Shown: positions 1 to 9,512, counted from the stretch's first letter. The stretch: DNA of 64,000 nucleotides from an uncultured Oscillospiraceae bacterium (GCA_910588145.1 CAJUPO010000005.1:75508-139507); one strand, 5' to 3'. Notes: generated from the letters alone by a model not told the origin. Numbers and translations: made by a program.

Positions 1-2
1 AT

Positions 3-476
3 ATAACGTCGCCTGTGATTATGTATCTGCTTGAAAGTGAAATTGACGTTGATGCCATAACGGTCATGGTTCAAAAAGAAGCGGCTCAGAGATTATGCGC
101 GGAAGTAGGAACAAGAGAAGCAGGAGCAATTACCGCAGCAGTAAGATATTACGGAGAAGCGGAAATGCTTTTTCAGGTTTCAAGGGGAAGCTTTATGCCG
201 GCGCCAAATGTGGATTCTGCTGTTATTCAGATACGTCCGGCAGATACAATAAAGCAATTGGTTGAAGATAAAGATATATTTTTTAAGGTAATAAAAAGCG
301 GTTTTTCACAGAGACGAAAAACTATGGCAAATTCACTTTCTTCGCTGCTGGGAGTATCAAAAGAGAATTTATATAACATATTTGATGAAATGGGAATTAC
401 AAGAACAGTCAGAATAGAACAGCTTTCTATTGAACAATTAGCAGAGTTCTCCAATATACTAAAAAGTCTTATGTAA
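3..476 (+). CDS. rsmA: 16S rRNA (adenine(1518)-N(6)/adenine(1519)-N(6))-dimethyltransferase RsmA, 3' part
   Basis: This is the C-terminal part of the KsgA/RsmA methyltransferase, which dimethylates two adjacent adenines near the 3' end of 16S rRNA late in small-subunit assembly. The frame is open from base 3; its first residues, ITSPVIMYLLE, match the segment just after the catalytic NxPY motif, so the SAM-binding half lies outside the window. The conserved APNVDSAVIQI stretch and the FSQRRKTMANSL motif of the RNA-binding C-terminal domain are both present. The reading frame ends with TAA at 474-476. The gene is cut by the window edge, not truncated biologically as far as can be seen. Family assignment is firm. 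Confidence 0.95.
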   Translation: MTSPVIMYLLESEIDVDAITVMVQKEAAQRLCAEVGTREAGAITAAVRYYGEAEMLFQVSRGSFMPAPNVDSAVIQIRPADTIKQLVEDKDIFFKVIKSGFSQRRKTMANSLSSLLGVSKENLYNIFDEMGITRTVRIEQLSIEQLAEFSNILKSLM

Positions 477-528
477 ACGCATAATTTTGAATTTCATTTA
501 CTTTTATTCATAAATACCCCGCTTATAT

Positions 529-561
529 ATGACATTTATTTTTTTGTCCATGCTATATAAT
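529..561 (+). promoter_or_regulatory. Candidate Spo0A-type promoter of spoIIE
   Basis: ATGACA (529-534) and TATAAT (556-561) are separated by 21 bases. In Bacillus subtilis the spoIIE and spoIIG promoters are sigma-A promoters with an unusually long spacer that need Spo0A~P; a 21-base spacer here fits that pattern. A weak 0A-box-like TGTCCAT (545-551, 5 of 7 to TGTCGAA) lies in the spacer. The spacing is seen; Spo0A control is inference. Confidence 0.45.
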
Positions 562-609
562 TATATGGAATACTGCAGAAGCAGTAAATAATAATGGCAG
601 GTGTGACAG

Positions 610-2874
610 ATGTTAAAAGAAATGATACTTGAGAAAGACAGGCAATGGGGCGGAATATTGTCAGCAGCAGGAACAGCGTTGCTTTCTGCACTGCTTTCGT
701 ATTCAACAGCAGACTCATGGGCGGCTTCTGTAAATTGTGCGGCTGCTGCCGCTGCGCCGCCGGTATGTTCGGCAGCTGTTCTTGTGGGGAGCATAGCGGC
801 ATATCTTATTACGGGAACAGTTCTGAAGCAGGGAATGATAATATGTTCGCTGATTCTTATTGCTGCAGGAAAATGGATTATCAGCAACACAGACAGCGGT
901 AAAAATTCAGCCTTTATAGCTATGCTCAGCATGGCGTTTTCTTCAGCAGTCTTTGGTCTGATAATGGAACACAGTGCCGTTAATTTTATAATATATCTGA
1001 TCGTGTCGGCTGTTATGAGCGCTGCGGCGTATTTTATTTATGAATCGTTTGGGATTCTGAAATCAGGAAAGCCGCTTGAATATGATGGAAATGTGGCGGC
1101 TTCATTAACCATTGTTTATTTAATTATTATAACTTCTCTCAGCGGTTTATCATTTTTTGTACTTAATATAGGAAGAATTGTATCTTCATTTGCGGTTCTC
1201 ACTGCCGCCAGAAGATTCAGATATACCGGAGGCTCAGTCTGCGGTATTCTTTCCATGACGGCTGTATTCATATGCTCTTCGGAACTTGGGATACATACAG
1301 TATTTTTAGGGATTGCCGGATTTGCAGCCGGCTTTGTTTCTGATTATTGCAGAATTACTTCATCTGCGGTATTTCTTGCAGTAAATTTCTGCGGTCAGCT
1401 CATTTTCGGCATGGATGACGCATCTTTCTGTATGCAAGCGGACGCAGTTATTGGTTGTCTGATATTTATGATTTTGCCGGAAAGAATACTTATGAATGGT
1501 AATCTTCTTGCAGATAAAATTTCTGAACCAGGCGGCGAGAAACTGGTTAATGCCAGAATGGAATTTGCAGCAGGAGCTTTAGTTGACGTCAGAAAAAATG
1601 TTGAGGATATAATAAAGGCTCTTGAAAGTAAATCTGTTTCATACAGCAATGTAGAAAAGGTCAGTGAAAATGTATGCGGAAAATGCCGAAATAAGCTTAT
1701 TTGCTGGGAAAATAATTTTGAAAGAACAAATGCTGATTTTATAAAGCTTGATAAGCAAAGCAGTCCGGATACAGAGCATTTTCCTATCGGTCTTTCAGAA
1801 TGCATTCATAAGGATGAAATTGCGGCAGGATTTGCAAGGTGCAGAAAAGAGGAAGCAGTCAGCAAAATGATGGCAGTGCGCCTAAATGAAAGCAGAAGTA
1901 TACTTTTTTCGCAAATGGAGATTACAGAAAGTATAATTTCTTCAATGTCAGATAGAATGCATTTTAGTTACAGTAAAAATATGACAAAGCTTTTATGCTC
2001 ATGTCTTGATAAATATAACTGTAAATTCAGTACTGCCATAGCTTATTATAATAAATTCAGTAAGCTTATTCTGGAAATATACATATCAAATAAGTTGGAT
2101 ATTAATGCTGAAGAACTTGCTGAACAGGTATCATTTGAAATAAATATACCGCTGGAAGTGTCTGATGTATTTAATTCCGGAAATGAAACCAGAATAAGAA
2201 TGAACCAGACGCCTAAGTATGAAATTGAGTATTGTTCATCACAATACAGCGCTAAAAGCAGTGAACCATCAGGCGATAGCTGCGGATTTTTTTATGATGG
2301 ATTGGGAAATGCATTTATTTATATTTCAGACGGAATGGGTACAGGAAAACAGGCTGCGGTAGATTCGGCAATTGTATCAAATTTATTTAAACGGCTTATA
2401 AAATCCGGCATTGACTGTGAATCAGCATTAAAAATGATAAATTCAATAATGCTTGCAAAGTCAGATGAAGAGAGCTTTGCTACTCTTGACATTTGCAGAA
2501 TAGACCTTGAAACGGGGGATCTTACAATGTTCAAGACGGGGGCAGCGTCAACAATTATCAGATATGATGACGCAGTTATGATGTTTAATGCTCCGTCTTA
2601 TCCAATTGGCATTATTCCCGAAATGCAGATTTACACAAAGAAATGCTGTTTCGGCGAAGGGAATACTATTATTATGCTATCTGACGGTGTAGATGAGTCA
2701 CTTTATCTTTATATTAAGGAACAGCTTTTAAATAATCCTGATCTTGAACAGATTACAGAAAATATTTGTTCAGGGGCAAGAAAAAAAGCGTCGGATGTAA
2801 ATCGTGACGATATAACTGTATCGGGAGTAAGATTAATGCTGAGGGAAAATATTAAACATATGAATTATGCATAA
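610..2874 (+). CDS. spoIIE: Stage II sporulation protein E (SpoIIE), membrane PP2C phosphatase
   Basis: SpoIIE sits at the polar septum and dephosphorylates SpoIIAA, which frees sigma-F in the forespore; it also takes part in asymmetric division. The 754-residue product has roughly ten hydrophobic segments in residues 10-300, a linker region to about 530, and a C-terminal PP2C domain. The metal-binding aspartate motifs are visible as ISDGMGTGKQA, IIMLSDGVDE and RDDITV. Length is close to the Bacillus protein (about 830). The ATG at 610 is preceded by AGGTG six bases upstream. It stands alone between rsmA and the glycogen operon. Identification rests on architecture plus PP2C motifs and is strong; it implies the organism can sporulate or recently could. 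Confidence 0.95.
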   Translation: MLKEMILEKDRQWGGILSAAGTALLSALLSYSTADSWAASVNCAAAAAAPPVCSAAVLVGSIAAYLITGTVLKQGMIICSLILIAAGKWIISNTDSGKNSAFIAMLSMAFSSAVFGLIMEHSAVNFIIYLIVSAVMSAAAYFIYESFGILKSGKPLEYDGNVAASLTIVYLIIITSLSGLSFFVLNIGRIVSSFAVLTAARRFRYTGGSVCGILSMTAVFICSSELGIHTVFLGIAGFAAGFVSDYCRITSSAVFLAVNFCGQLIFGMDDASFCMQADAVIGCLIFMILPERILMNGNLLADKISEPGGEKLVNARMEFAAGALVDVRKNVEDIIKALESKSVSYSNVEKVSENVCGKCRNKLICWENNFERTNADFIKLDKQSSPDTEHFPIGLSECIHKDEIAAGFARCRKEEAVSKMMAVRLNESRSILFSQMEITESIISSMSDRMHFSYSKNMTKLLCSCLDKYNCKFSTAIAYYNKFSKLILEIYISNKLDINAEELAEQVSFEINIPLEVSDVFNSGNETRIRMNQTPKYEIEYCSSQYSAKSSEPSGDSCGFFYDGLGNAFIYISDGMGTGKQAAVDSAIVSNLFKRLIKSGIDCESALKMINSIMLAKSDEESFATLDICRIDLETGDLTMFKTGAASTIIRYDDAVMMFNAPSYPIGIIPEMQIYTKKCCFGEGNTIIMLSDGVDESLYLYIKEQLLNNPDLEQITENICSGARKKASDVNRDDITVSGVRLMLRENIKHMNYA

Positions 2875-2975
2875 ATTTGATAAGGAAATAAAAGTGGTTT
2901 TTGACATATTAGACTAAAATGAATAATAAAAACTATATAAATTTTATGAAATTTATTTAAGTTGTTATAAAACCC

Positions 2976-3004
2976 TTGAATACTTTACTGAATAATGTTA
3001 AAAT
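2976..3004 (+). promoter_or_regulatory. Sigma-A promoter of the glycogen operon
   Basis: TTGAAT (2976-2981), a 17-base spacer and TAAAAT (2999-3004) preceded by an extended -10 TGT. It ends 23 bases before the glgB start codon, so the leader is short and the AAGGAGGG ribosome site lies inside it. No CcpA-like cre site was evident by eye. Confidence 0.75.
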
Positions 3005-3027
3005 ATATGTAATAAGGAGGGATTTCA

Positions 3028-4989
3028 ATGGATTATTATAACTCAGGAAACTTGCCTGATGAATATAAATTCCCGTTGTATTTGTTTTATCAGGGAAAAA
3101 ATAGTGAAGCTTATAAATTCTTCGGTGCACATACCGAAGAAAAAGATGGTGAAGTGTATCACTGCTTCAGAGTCTGGGCTCCGAATGCAAGGAGCGTTTC
3201 AGTTGTAGGTGATTTTAATGACTGGGATAAAAATGCTGATACTATGAATCTGATTGCTGACGGAGTCTGGGAGGGATTTATTCCTGAACTTCCTGCGTAT
3301 TCTTCATATAAATACTGCATTGAGACTCAAAAGGGGAAATTTCTACTGAAAGCAGATCCTTATGCGTCTCACTTTGAAACAAGACCGGGTACAGCTTCTA
3401 AATTGTACGAAAGCAAGTATGTGTGGAGCGATGAAAAGTGGCAGAAAGAAAAGTCTTCAAAAATTATTTATAAGAGTCCGGTCAATGTTTATGAAGTTCA
3501 TATGGGCTCATGGATGCATGACAGTGAAGGAAATGTACTAAGCTATACTCTATTTGCAGAAAAGATAATTCCGTATTTGAAAAAAATGTCCTATACTCAT
3601 GTTGAACTTATGCCAATAACAGAATATCCGTTTGACGGCTCATGGGGCTATCAGGTTACAGGATATTTTGCGCCGACATCACGTTATGGCACCCCCGATG
3701 ATTTCAAAAAGATGATAGATATGCTGCATGAAGCAGGAATAGGTATTATTCTTGACTGGGTTCCGGCACATTTTCCAAAAGATGCAAGCGGACTTTATGA
3801 ATTTGACGGAACCTGCTGCTATGAATATTCGGATGAACGCAAGGGCGAGCATAAAGCTTGGGGTACAAGAGTATTTGATTATGGAAAGGGAGAAGTCTGC
3901 TCTTTTCTTATATCAAGTGCAAATTATTGGTTATCAGAATACCATATAGATGGTCTTCGTGTTGACGCTGTTGCTTCAATGCTTTACCTTGATTATGACA
4001 GGCGTGACGGAGAGTGGATTCCAAATATTTACGGCGGAAAAGAAAATCTTGAAGCAATAGAATTTTTAAAGCATCTTAATGAAGCTGTTTTCATGAAAAA
4101 TCCGGATGTTCTGATGATTGCTGAGGAATCAACAGCATGGCCTATGGTTACAAAACCAACAGACATCGGAGGACTTGGCTTTAATTTTAAATGGAATATG
4201 GGTTGGATGAATGATATGCTTCATTATATGTCTCTTGATCCGATTTACAGGGCATTTAATCATGATAAACTGACATTTTCATTTTTCTATTGTTTTTCCG
4301 AAAATTATGTTTTACCTATTTCTCATGATGAAGTGGTACATGGAAAATGTTCCATGCTGGAAAAAATGCCGGGAACTTATGAGGAGAAGTTAAGTTCATA
4401 CAGAGCTTTTCTTGCTTATATGATGGGACATCCGGGGAAGAAGCTTTTGTTTATGGGTCAGGAATTTGCCCAGACCATTGAATGGAATTTTGAAACACAA
4501 TTGGATTGGGAATGCCTGGAAGAAGAAAACCATAAAATGTTTCATCTTTATACTCAGAAGCTTAATAAGTTTTATCTTGATAATGCTCCTTTTTGGCAGA
4601 ATGATGATTCATGGCAGGGATTTAGCTGGATATCTAACGATGATTACCGTCAAAGTGTAATAGCATTCAGACGTTTTGATGATGACGGTGAAGAATTGAT
4701 TGTTGTTTGCAATTTTGTTCCCGTAGCACGTGAAGATTATAAAATCGGCGTTCCTTATGAAGGTTCGTATAAGCTTGTATTTAGTTCTGATTCTGCTGAG
4801 TTCGGCGGAACAGATTTTACAGAATCTGTTATGGAATCTCAGTCATATCCAATGCATGGATTTGACAACAGTATTTCATTGTCAATAGCTCCTTTGTCGG
4901 TTATTTATCTCAAACCGGTTCCGATAAAGAAAATTAAAAGTAATTCTGAAAAAATTAAAAAAACATCTGCTGATACAGATAACAAATAA
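3028..4989 (+). CDS. glgB: 1,4-alpha-glucan branching enzyme GlgB (GH13)
   Basis: GlgB transfers segments of alpha-1,4-glucan chains to form alpha-1,6 branches in glycogen. The 653-residue protein has an N-terminal CBM48 region (FRVWAPNARSVSVVGDFNDW, about residues 48-70) followed by a GH13 barrel: YEVHMGSW, DWVPAHFPKD (region I), GLRVDAVASML with the nucleophile Asp (region II), IAEEST with the acid/base Glu (region III) and LPISHDEVVHGK (region IV). The lysine-rich tail (about the last 20 residues) looks unstructured. ATG at 3028 has a strong AAGGAGGG site. It opens the operon glgB-glgC-glgD-glgA. All catalytic residues are present, so it is expected to be active. Confidence 0.97.
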   Translation: MDYYNSGNLPDEYKFPLYLFYQGKNSEAYKFFGAHTEEKDGEVYHCFRVWAPNARSVSVVGDFNDWDKNADTMNLIADGVWEGFIPELPAYSSYKYCIETQKGKFLLKADPYASHFETRPGTASKLYESKYVWSDEKWQKEKSSKIIYKSPVNVYEVHMGSWMHDSEGNVLSYTLFAEKIIPYLKKMSYTHVELMPITEYPFDGSWGYQVTGYFAPTSRYGTPDDFKKMIDMLHEAGIGIILDWVPAHFPKDASGLYEFDGTCCYEYSDERKGEHKAWGTRVFDYGKGEVCSFLISSANYWLSEYHIDGLRVDAVASMLYLDYDRRDGEWIPNIYGGKENLEAIEFLKHLNEAVFMKNPDVLMIAEESTAWPMVTKPTDIGGLGFNFKWNMGWMNDMLHYMSLDPIYRAFNHDKLTFSFFYCFSENYVLPISHDEVVHGKCSMLEKMPGTYEEKLSSYRAFLAYMMGHPGKKLLFMGQEFAQTIEWNFETQLDWECLEEENHKMFHLYTQKLNKFYLDNAPFWQNDDSWQGFSWISNDDYRQSVIAFRRFDDDGEELIVVCNFVPVAREDYKIGVPYEGSYKLVFSSDSAEFGGTDFTESVMESQSYPMHGFDNSISLSIAPLSVIYLKPVPIKKIKSNSEKIKKTSADTDNK

Positions 4990-5045
4990 ATTTACCAGTA
5001 ATTTTATTTATATTACCCGTTTGAGGTAATAGTCAGGAGGATAAA

Positions 5046-6248
5046 ATGTATTTAAAAAAGGAATGTGTTGCAATGCTCCTTGCCGGAGGACAGGGAAGCA
5101 GATTATATGCATTGACGCAGGATATGGCAAAACCGGCAGTGCCTTATGGGGGTAAGTACAGATTGATTGATTTTCCGCTTTCAAACTGTACTAATTCGGG
5201 AATTGATACAGTAGGTGTTCTTACTCAGTATCAGCCGCTGGTTCTTAATGATTATATCGGCAACGGTCAGCCATGGGATCTTGACAGAAATCATGGCGGA
5301 GTTCATGTGCTTCCGCCATATCAGACATCTCTGGGCGCTTCATGGTATGAGGGTACTGCTAATGCAATATATCAAAATATGAGCTTTATTGAAAGATATG
5401 ATCCTGAGTATGTAATAGTTCTCGGCGGAGATCATATTTATAAAATGGATTATTCTAAAATGGTTGATTTTCATAAAGAAAATAACGCTGACTGTACATT
5501 AGCTGTAATCGATGTTTCACTTGAGGAGGCTAAAAGACTTGGTATCATGACCTGCGATCCGGATTACAGAGTTATTGAATTTGCTGAAAAACCCCAGCAG
5601 CCTAAATCAACGCTTGCCTCTATGGGAATTTATGTCTTTACCTGGAAGAAGCTTAAAAAGTATCTTATTGAGAATGAGAATGAAAATTCAGGTTCTAAGG
5701 ATTTTGGTAAGGATATTATTCCGGCAATGCTTGGAAATGATGAAAGACTCTTTGCATATGCATTTGAAGGATACTGGAAAGATGTTGGTACACTTGACAG
5801 CTTATGGGAAGCTAATATGGATCTTTTGAGTCCAAGTGTTCCGCTTGATCTTTATGACAATAAATGGAAGGTTTATTCAAGAAACAATAATATGCCTCCG
5901 CAGTATATAGGAGAAACTGCTGAAGTAGAAAATTCTATGATTTCTGAGGGTAGTACTATACACGGTAAGGTTGATTTTTCGATTATTTTTGCAGGAGCAA
6001 CAATTGAAGAAGGCGCAACAGTAAATTATAGTATCGTAATGCCAGGAACAGTGATAAAGGCAGGAGCAGTTATAGAATATTCTATAGTCGGTGAAGACTG
6101 TGTTGTTCATGAAAATGCTAAAGTAGGGCTTAGTCCTGAAACGGTTGAAAACAGAGATGAATGGGGCATTGCTGTTATAGGACATAATGTTGACATCTCT
6201 GAGGGAGCTGAGGTTCTCCCGAAACAGATTATTTCAAAGAATGTTTAA
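5046..6248 (+). CDS. glgC: Glucose-1-phosphate adenylyltransferase GlgC
   Basis: GlgC makes ADP-glucose from glucose-1-phosphate and ATP, the committed step of bacterial glycogen synthesis. The 400-residue protein starts with the nucleotidyltransferase signature AMLLAGGQGSRLYALT and has KPAVPYGGKYRLIDFPLSN, the GGDHIYKMDY metal/substrate motif, FAEKP and a C-terminal left-handed beta-helix of hexapeptide repeats (about 290-390). Ribosome site CAGGAGGA at 5034-5041. A small intercistronic hairpin (TATTACC 5011-5017 with GGTAATA 5025-5031) separates it from glgB. It is followed after 14 bases by the paralogue glgD; in Firmicutes the two usually form a hetero-oligomer. Confident. Confidence 0.97.
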   Translation: MYLKKECVAMLLAGGQGSRLYALTQDMAKPAVPYGGKYRLIDFPLSNCTNSGIDTVGVLTQYQPLVLNDYIGNGQPWDLDRNHGGVHVLPPYQTSLGASWYEGTANAIYQNMSFIERYDPEYVIVLGGDHIYKMDYSKMVDFHKENNADCTLAVIDVSLEEAKRLGIMTCDPDYRVIEFAEKPQQPKSTLASMGIYVFTWKKLKKYLIENENENSGSKDFGKDIIPAMLGNDERLFAYAFEGYWKDVGTLDSLWEANMDLLSPSVPLDLYDNKWKVYSRNNNMPPQYIGETAEVENSMISEGSTIHGKVDFSIIFAGATIEEGATVNYSIVMPGTVIKAGAVIEYSIVGEDCVVHENAKVGLSPETVENRDEWGIAVIGHNVDISEGAEVLPKQIISKNV

Positions 6249-6262
6249 GGGGGAAATGAAAA

Positions 6263-7387
6263 ATGAGTGCTAAGAATAAAGTTCTGGGTCTGATTTTTGC
6301 AAGTATGCATGATTCATCAGTTATAGATTTGACAAAGAAAAGAACTATGGGTTCAATACCGTTCGGCGGCCGTTATAGACTTATTGATTTTCCTCTTTCC
6401 AATATGGTTAATTCAGGAATAACAGAAGTCGGCGTTATAACAAAATCAAATTATGGTTCTCTGCTTGACCATTTGGGATCAGGTAAGGAATGGGATCTGT
6501 CAAGCAAAAACGGCGGATTACATTTGCTTCCTCCTTTTAGTCACGTAGACAGCGGAATGTATCGAGGACGCCTGGAAGCTCTTAATGGTGTTTGGGAATT
6601 TATTAACCATTCTGACGCAGAATATGTAGTTATGTCCGATTGTGATATTGCTACAACAATTGACTATAAGGCAGCAATAGATTTTCATAAAGAAACTGAT
6701 GCTGATATAACAGTAATATATGGCAGATATGCATATGACAGCAATAAAAACCATACTGCAAATGTTCTTGGAATTGACGAAAACGGACGTGTTAATGATG
6801 TTATGGTTAATCCTCAGATTTCCGGAGAATGCAGCATAAGCCTGGATATGTTCGTTATAAAGAAAGACTTTTTGAAGAATATTGTTATTACATCAGTCAG
6901 CCGTAATCAGTATGATTTTACAAAGGATATACTTCAGGCTAAAAAAGATGAATTTAAGATAATGGGATATGAACATAAGGGGTATTTTTCAAAAATTGAT
7001 ACCATGAATGGGTATTATGAAGCAAATCTTGAGCTGCTTGATACTGAAAAGAGAAATAAACTATTTATTAAAACTGCTCCTATTTACACAAAAATTCGAG
7101 ATAATGGACCAGCAAAATTTGGTCTGGAATCAGATATTAAAAATTCTCTTATTGCAGATGGCTGTATTATTGAAGGAACAGTAGAAAACTGCGTATTGTG
7201 CCGAGGAGTTAAAATAGGCAAAGACGCAATTGTAAAGAATAGCGTTATTATGCAGGATACTGTTATAGGCAATAAATGCAGCATAAATTCTGTAATAACA
7301 GATAAAAATGTTGAAATTGGTGAAGGAAAGGTTTTGACAGGTTCAAAAACATATCCTATTTATATTGGTAAAAATGCTAAAATATGA
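6263..7387 (+). CDS. glgD: Glucose-1-phosphate adenylyltransferase regulatory subunit GlgD
   Basis: GlgD is the non-catalytic or weakly catalytic partner of GlgC in many Firmicutes and raises GlgC activity in the hetero-complex. The 374-residue protein keeps the fold markers PFGGRYRLIDFPLSN and a C-terminal hexapeptide helix, but the N-terminal signature that binds ATP (AGGxGxRL in GlgC) is replaced by GLIFASMHDSSVIDLT, lacking the glycine-rich loop. The GGDH motif is replaced by MSDCDIA. These losses mark it as the GlgD type and not a second GlgC. Its start lies 14 bases after glgC and it has a GGGGGAAA ribosome site, so it is co-transcribed. Confidence 0.95.
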   Translation: MSAKNKVLGLIFASMHDSSVIDLTKKRTMGSIPFGGRYRLIDFPLSNMVNSGITEVGVITKSNYGSLLDHLGSGKEWDLSSKNGGLHLLPPFSHVDSGMYRGRLEALNGVWEFINHSDAEYVVMSDCDIATTIDYKAAIDFHKETDADITVIYGRYAYDSNKNHTANVLGIDENGRVNDVMVNPQISGECSISLDMFVIKKDFLKNIVITSVSRNQYDFTKDILQAKKDEFKIMGYEHKGYFSKIDTMNGYYEANLELLDTEKRNKLFIKTAPIYTKIRDNGPAKFGLESDIKNSLIADGCIIEGTVENCVLCRGVKIGKDAIVKNSVIMQDTVIGNKCSINSVITDKNVEIGEGKVLTGSKTYPIYIGKNAKI

Positions 7388-7411
7388 TTTTTCTGAAAGG
7401 ACGTAAAAAGA

Positions 7412-8833
7412 TTGAATATATTATTTGCTGCAAGTGAAGCAAACCCGTTTATTGCTTCCGGCGGACTTGCAGATGTACTCGGTTCTCTTCCGGCAGCTAT
7501 AACAAAAAAAGGAAACGATTGTCGTGTTGTTGTACCTTTGTATAAAGGGATAAAACCACAGCTCAGAGCATCAATGACATTTCTGACTAATATAACTGTT
7601 GATGTATCATGGCGCAAGCAGTACTGCGGAATTTTTACAGCAATATATAACGGTGTTTCATATTATTTTCTTGATAATGAGTATTATTTTGGAAGAGATG
7701 GAATATATGGATTTTATGATGACTGCGAGAGATTTGTTTTCTATTCACGTGCAGTTCTTGAAATGTTGAGGTATATTGATTTTAAACCGGATATAATACA
7801 CGCAAATGATTGGCAAGCCGCATTGATTCCTGTATTTTACCAGGTATTTTATAAATATCAGCAGGGTTATGAAAATATTAAGAATGTATTTACTATTCAT
7901 AATATACAGTATCAGGGAAATTATGGAAAAGAAATTCTTAATGAAGTTATGGGAATCCCAATGTATCATATGAGTCTTCTTGAATATGATGGTTCAGTAA
8001 ATATGATGAAGGGCGCCATTGAAACTGCTGATAAGGTTACAACAGTTAGTCCAAGCTATGCATGGGAAATTCTTGATCCGTGGTATTCATATGGTATGGA
8101 CCGTGCTTTAGTGCCAAACCAGCATAAACTTAGCGGTATTTTAAATGGAATTGATGTTGAGGGATACAATGCTGAAACTGATTCTGTTATACCGAAGAAT
8201 TATACATCAAAAAGCATTGCAGGCAAGAAAGTATGTAAAGCAAAGCTTCTTGAAGAGCTTGGCTTGCAGGAAGGAAATGAGCCTCTTATCGGAATTGTAA
8301 CAAGATTTGTATCACATAAGGGTATTGATCTGATAAGATATGTCTTTGAGGATATGATAAAGGCAGGATTTAAGTTTGCTATTCTTGGCAGCGGTGAAAA
8401 GATTTATGAGGATTTCTTTAAGGAAATGGAATGGAGATATAGAGATAAAGTTAGCGTAACTCTTGGCTTTGTTCCTGAACTTTCAAGAAAAATCTATGCT
8501 GGCGCTGATATGTTTCTGATGCCTTCGCAGAGTGAACCTTGCGGGCTTGCTCAAATGATCGCAATGAGATATGGAACGCTTCCAATTGTCCGTGAAACAG
8601 GAGGTCTGCGTGATACTGTAAGAGATTGCGGAGGAGAAAACGGTAACGGATTTACGTTTAAAACATACAACGCACACGATATGCTCGATGCATGTATGCG
8701 TGCAAAAGCGCTGTATGAGGATAAACGCAAATGGAATAAATTTATAAAGCGAGATATGGAAGAAGATTTCAGTTGGGGAAATTCTGCTGAGCTTTATATC
8801 AAATTGTATAATGAATTAACCAAAGATAAGTAA
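7412..8833 (+). CDS. glgA: Glycogen synthase GlgA (GT5)
   Basis: GlgA elongates glycogen with ADP-glucose. The 473-residue protein has the GT5 start LFAASEANPFIASGGLADV, an HANDWQAALIPV motif, FTIHNIQYQG, GILNGIDVEGYN and the C-terminal SQSEPCGLAQMIAMRYGTLPI with the donor-site Glu. The start codon is TTG at 7412, with GAAAGGA at 7395-7401 as ribosome site; no ATG fits the conserved N-terminus. The family's KxGG lysine near the N-terminus is replaced here (ASGG), a variant that I recall from other clostridial GlgA proteins. It is the last gene of the glg operon and is followed by a terminator. Confidence 0.96.
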   Translation: MNILFAASEANPFIASGGLADVLGSLPAAITKKGNDCRVVVPLYKGIKPQLRASMTFLTNITVDVSWRKQYCGIFTAIYNGVSYYFLDNEYYFGRDGIYGFYDDCERFVFYSRAVLEMLRYIDFKPDIIHANDWQAALIPVFYQVFYKYQQGYENIKNVFTIHNIQYQGNYGKEILNEVMGIPMYHMSLLEYDGSVNMMKGAIETADKVTTVSPSYAWEILDPWYSYGMDRALVPNQHKLSGILNGIDVEGYNAETDSVIPKNYTSKSIAGKKVCKAKLLEELGLQEGNEPLIGIVTRFVSHKGIDLIRYVFEDMIKAGFKFAILGSGEKIYEDFFKEMEWRYRDKVSVTLGFVPELSRKIYAGADMFLMPSQSEPCGLAQMIAMRYGTLPIVRETGGLRDTVRDCGGENGNGFTFKTYNAHDMLDACMRAKALYEDKRKWNKFIKRDMEEDFSWGNSAELYIKLYNELTKDK

Positions 8834-8837
8834 ATTT

Positions 8838-8869
8838 AAAGCCGTCCGATAGTTTTATCAGACGGCTTT
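8838..8869 (+). terminator. Terminator of the glg operon
   Basis: AAAGCCGTC (8838-8846) pairs perfectly with GACGGCTTT (8861-8869) across a 14-base loop region; the pairing may extend with CGAT/ATCA mismatched bases. It starts five bases after the glgA stop codon. The trailing T-run is short, so it may work in both directions with mntP facing it. Confidence 0.75.
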
Positions 8870-8951
8870 AATATAAGATAAGGGACAGTGTTGATTAACG
8901 GTTCCTTGTTTTTATTCATATATTATATTGGGAGAGTTAAACGGGAAAAAA

Positions 8952-9512
8952 TCAAAGAATATTAAAGTGTTCGAGAAGTATCTTTGTTCCAAGAATAATT
9001 AGGATAATACCGCCGGCAATTTCAGCTTTTGATTTATATTTTGTACCAAAAACACTGCCGATTTTTAATCCGAAAGCCGAAATTATAAATGTTACTATTC
9101 CAATGCAAGATACAGCGAAAACAATATTGACATTTAAAAATGCAAGTGAAACACCTACGGCAAGAGCATCAATGCTTGTAGCTATGGCAAGAAGCAGCAT
9201 TGATTTAAATGATAGAGAACTGTCCGATTTTTCTTCATCTTTGGAAAGTGCTTCTTTAATCATATTCAGACCTATAAAGAGCAAAAGTATAAATGCAATC
9301 CAATGGCTGAAGCCGGTTATTTTATCTTTAAATTGACTTCCGAGAAAGTATCCGATCAGTGGCATAAGTGCTTGAAATCCGCCGAACCATAGACCGACTA
9401 TTGCAGAATCTGTGATTCGGTATTTTTTCATTGCAAGTCCTTTGCAGATTGAAACTGCAAAAGCATCCATTGCCAGTCCGACTGACAAAATAAAAAGTGA
9501 AACAAGGCTCAT
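8952..9512 (-). CDS. mntP: Manganese efflux pump MntP
   Basis: MntP (formerly DUF204/YebN) exports excess Mn2+ across the cytoplasmic membrane. The 186-residue protein has six hydrophobic segments and both internal-repeat motifs: GLAMDAFAVSICKG near the N-terminus and TSIDALAVGVSLAF near residue 120, each with the conserved Asp. An in-frame ATG lies four codons upstream (9524), but that codon is part of the Shine-Dalgarno sequence (AATGGAGAT); the start at 9512 gives GGAG six bases upstream and the family-typical N-terminus MSLVSLFILSVGL. It is preceded by a manganese riboswitch, which supports the function strongly. Confidence 0.96.
   Translation of the reverse strand: MSLVSLFILSVGLAMDAFAVSICKGLAMKKYRITDSAIVGLWFGGFQALMPLIGYFLGSQFKDKITGFSHWIAFILLLFIGLNMIKEALSKDEEKSDSSLSFKSMLLLAIATSIDALAVGVSLAFLNVNIVFAVSCIGIVTFIISAFGLKIGSVFGTKYKSKAEIAGGIILIILGTKILLEHFNIL

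Noticed and set aside
561..932. Open frames opposite and alongside the start of spoIIE
   Set aside because: They overlap the well-supported spoIIE membrane domain in other frames, have no ribosome site and low-complexity translations.
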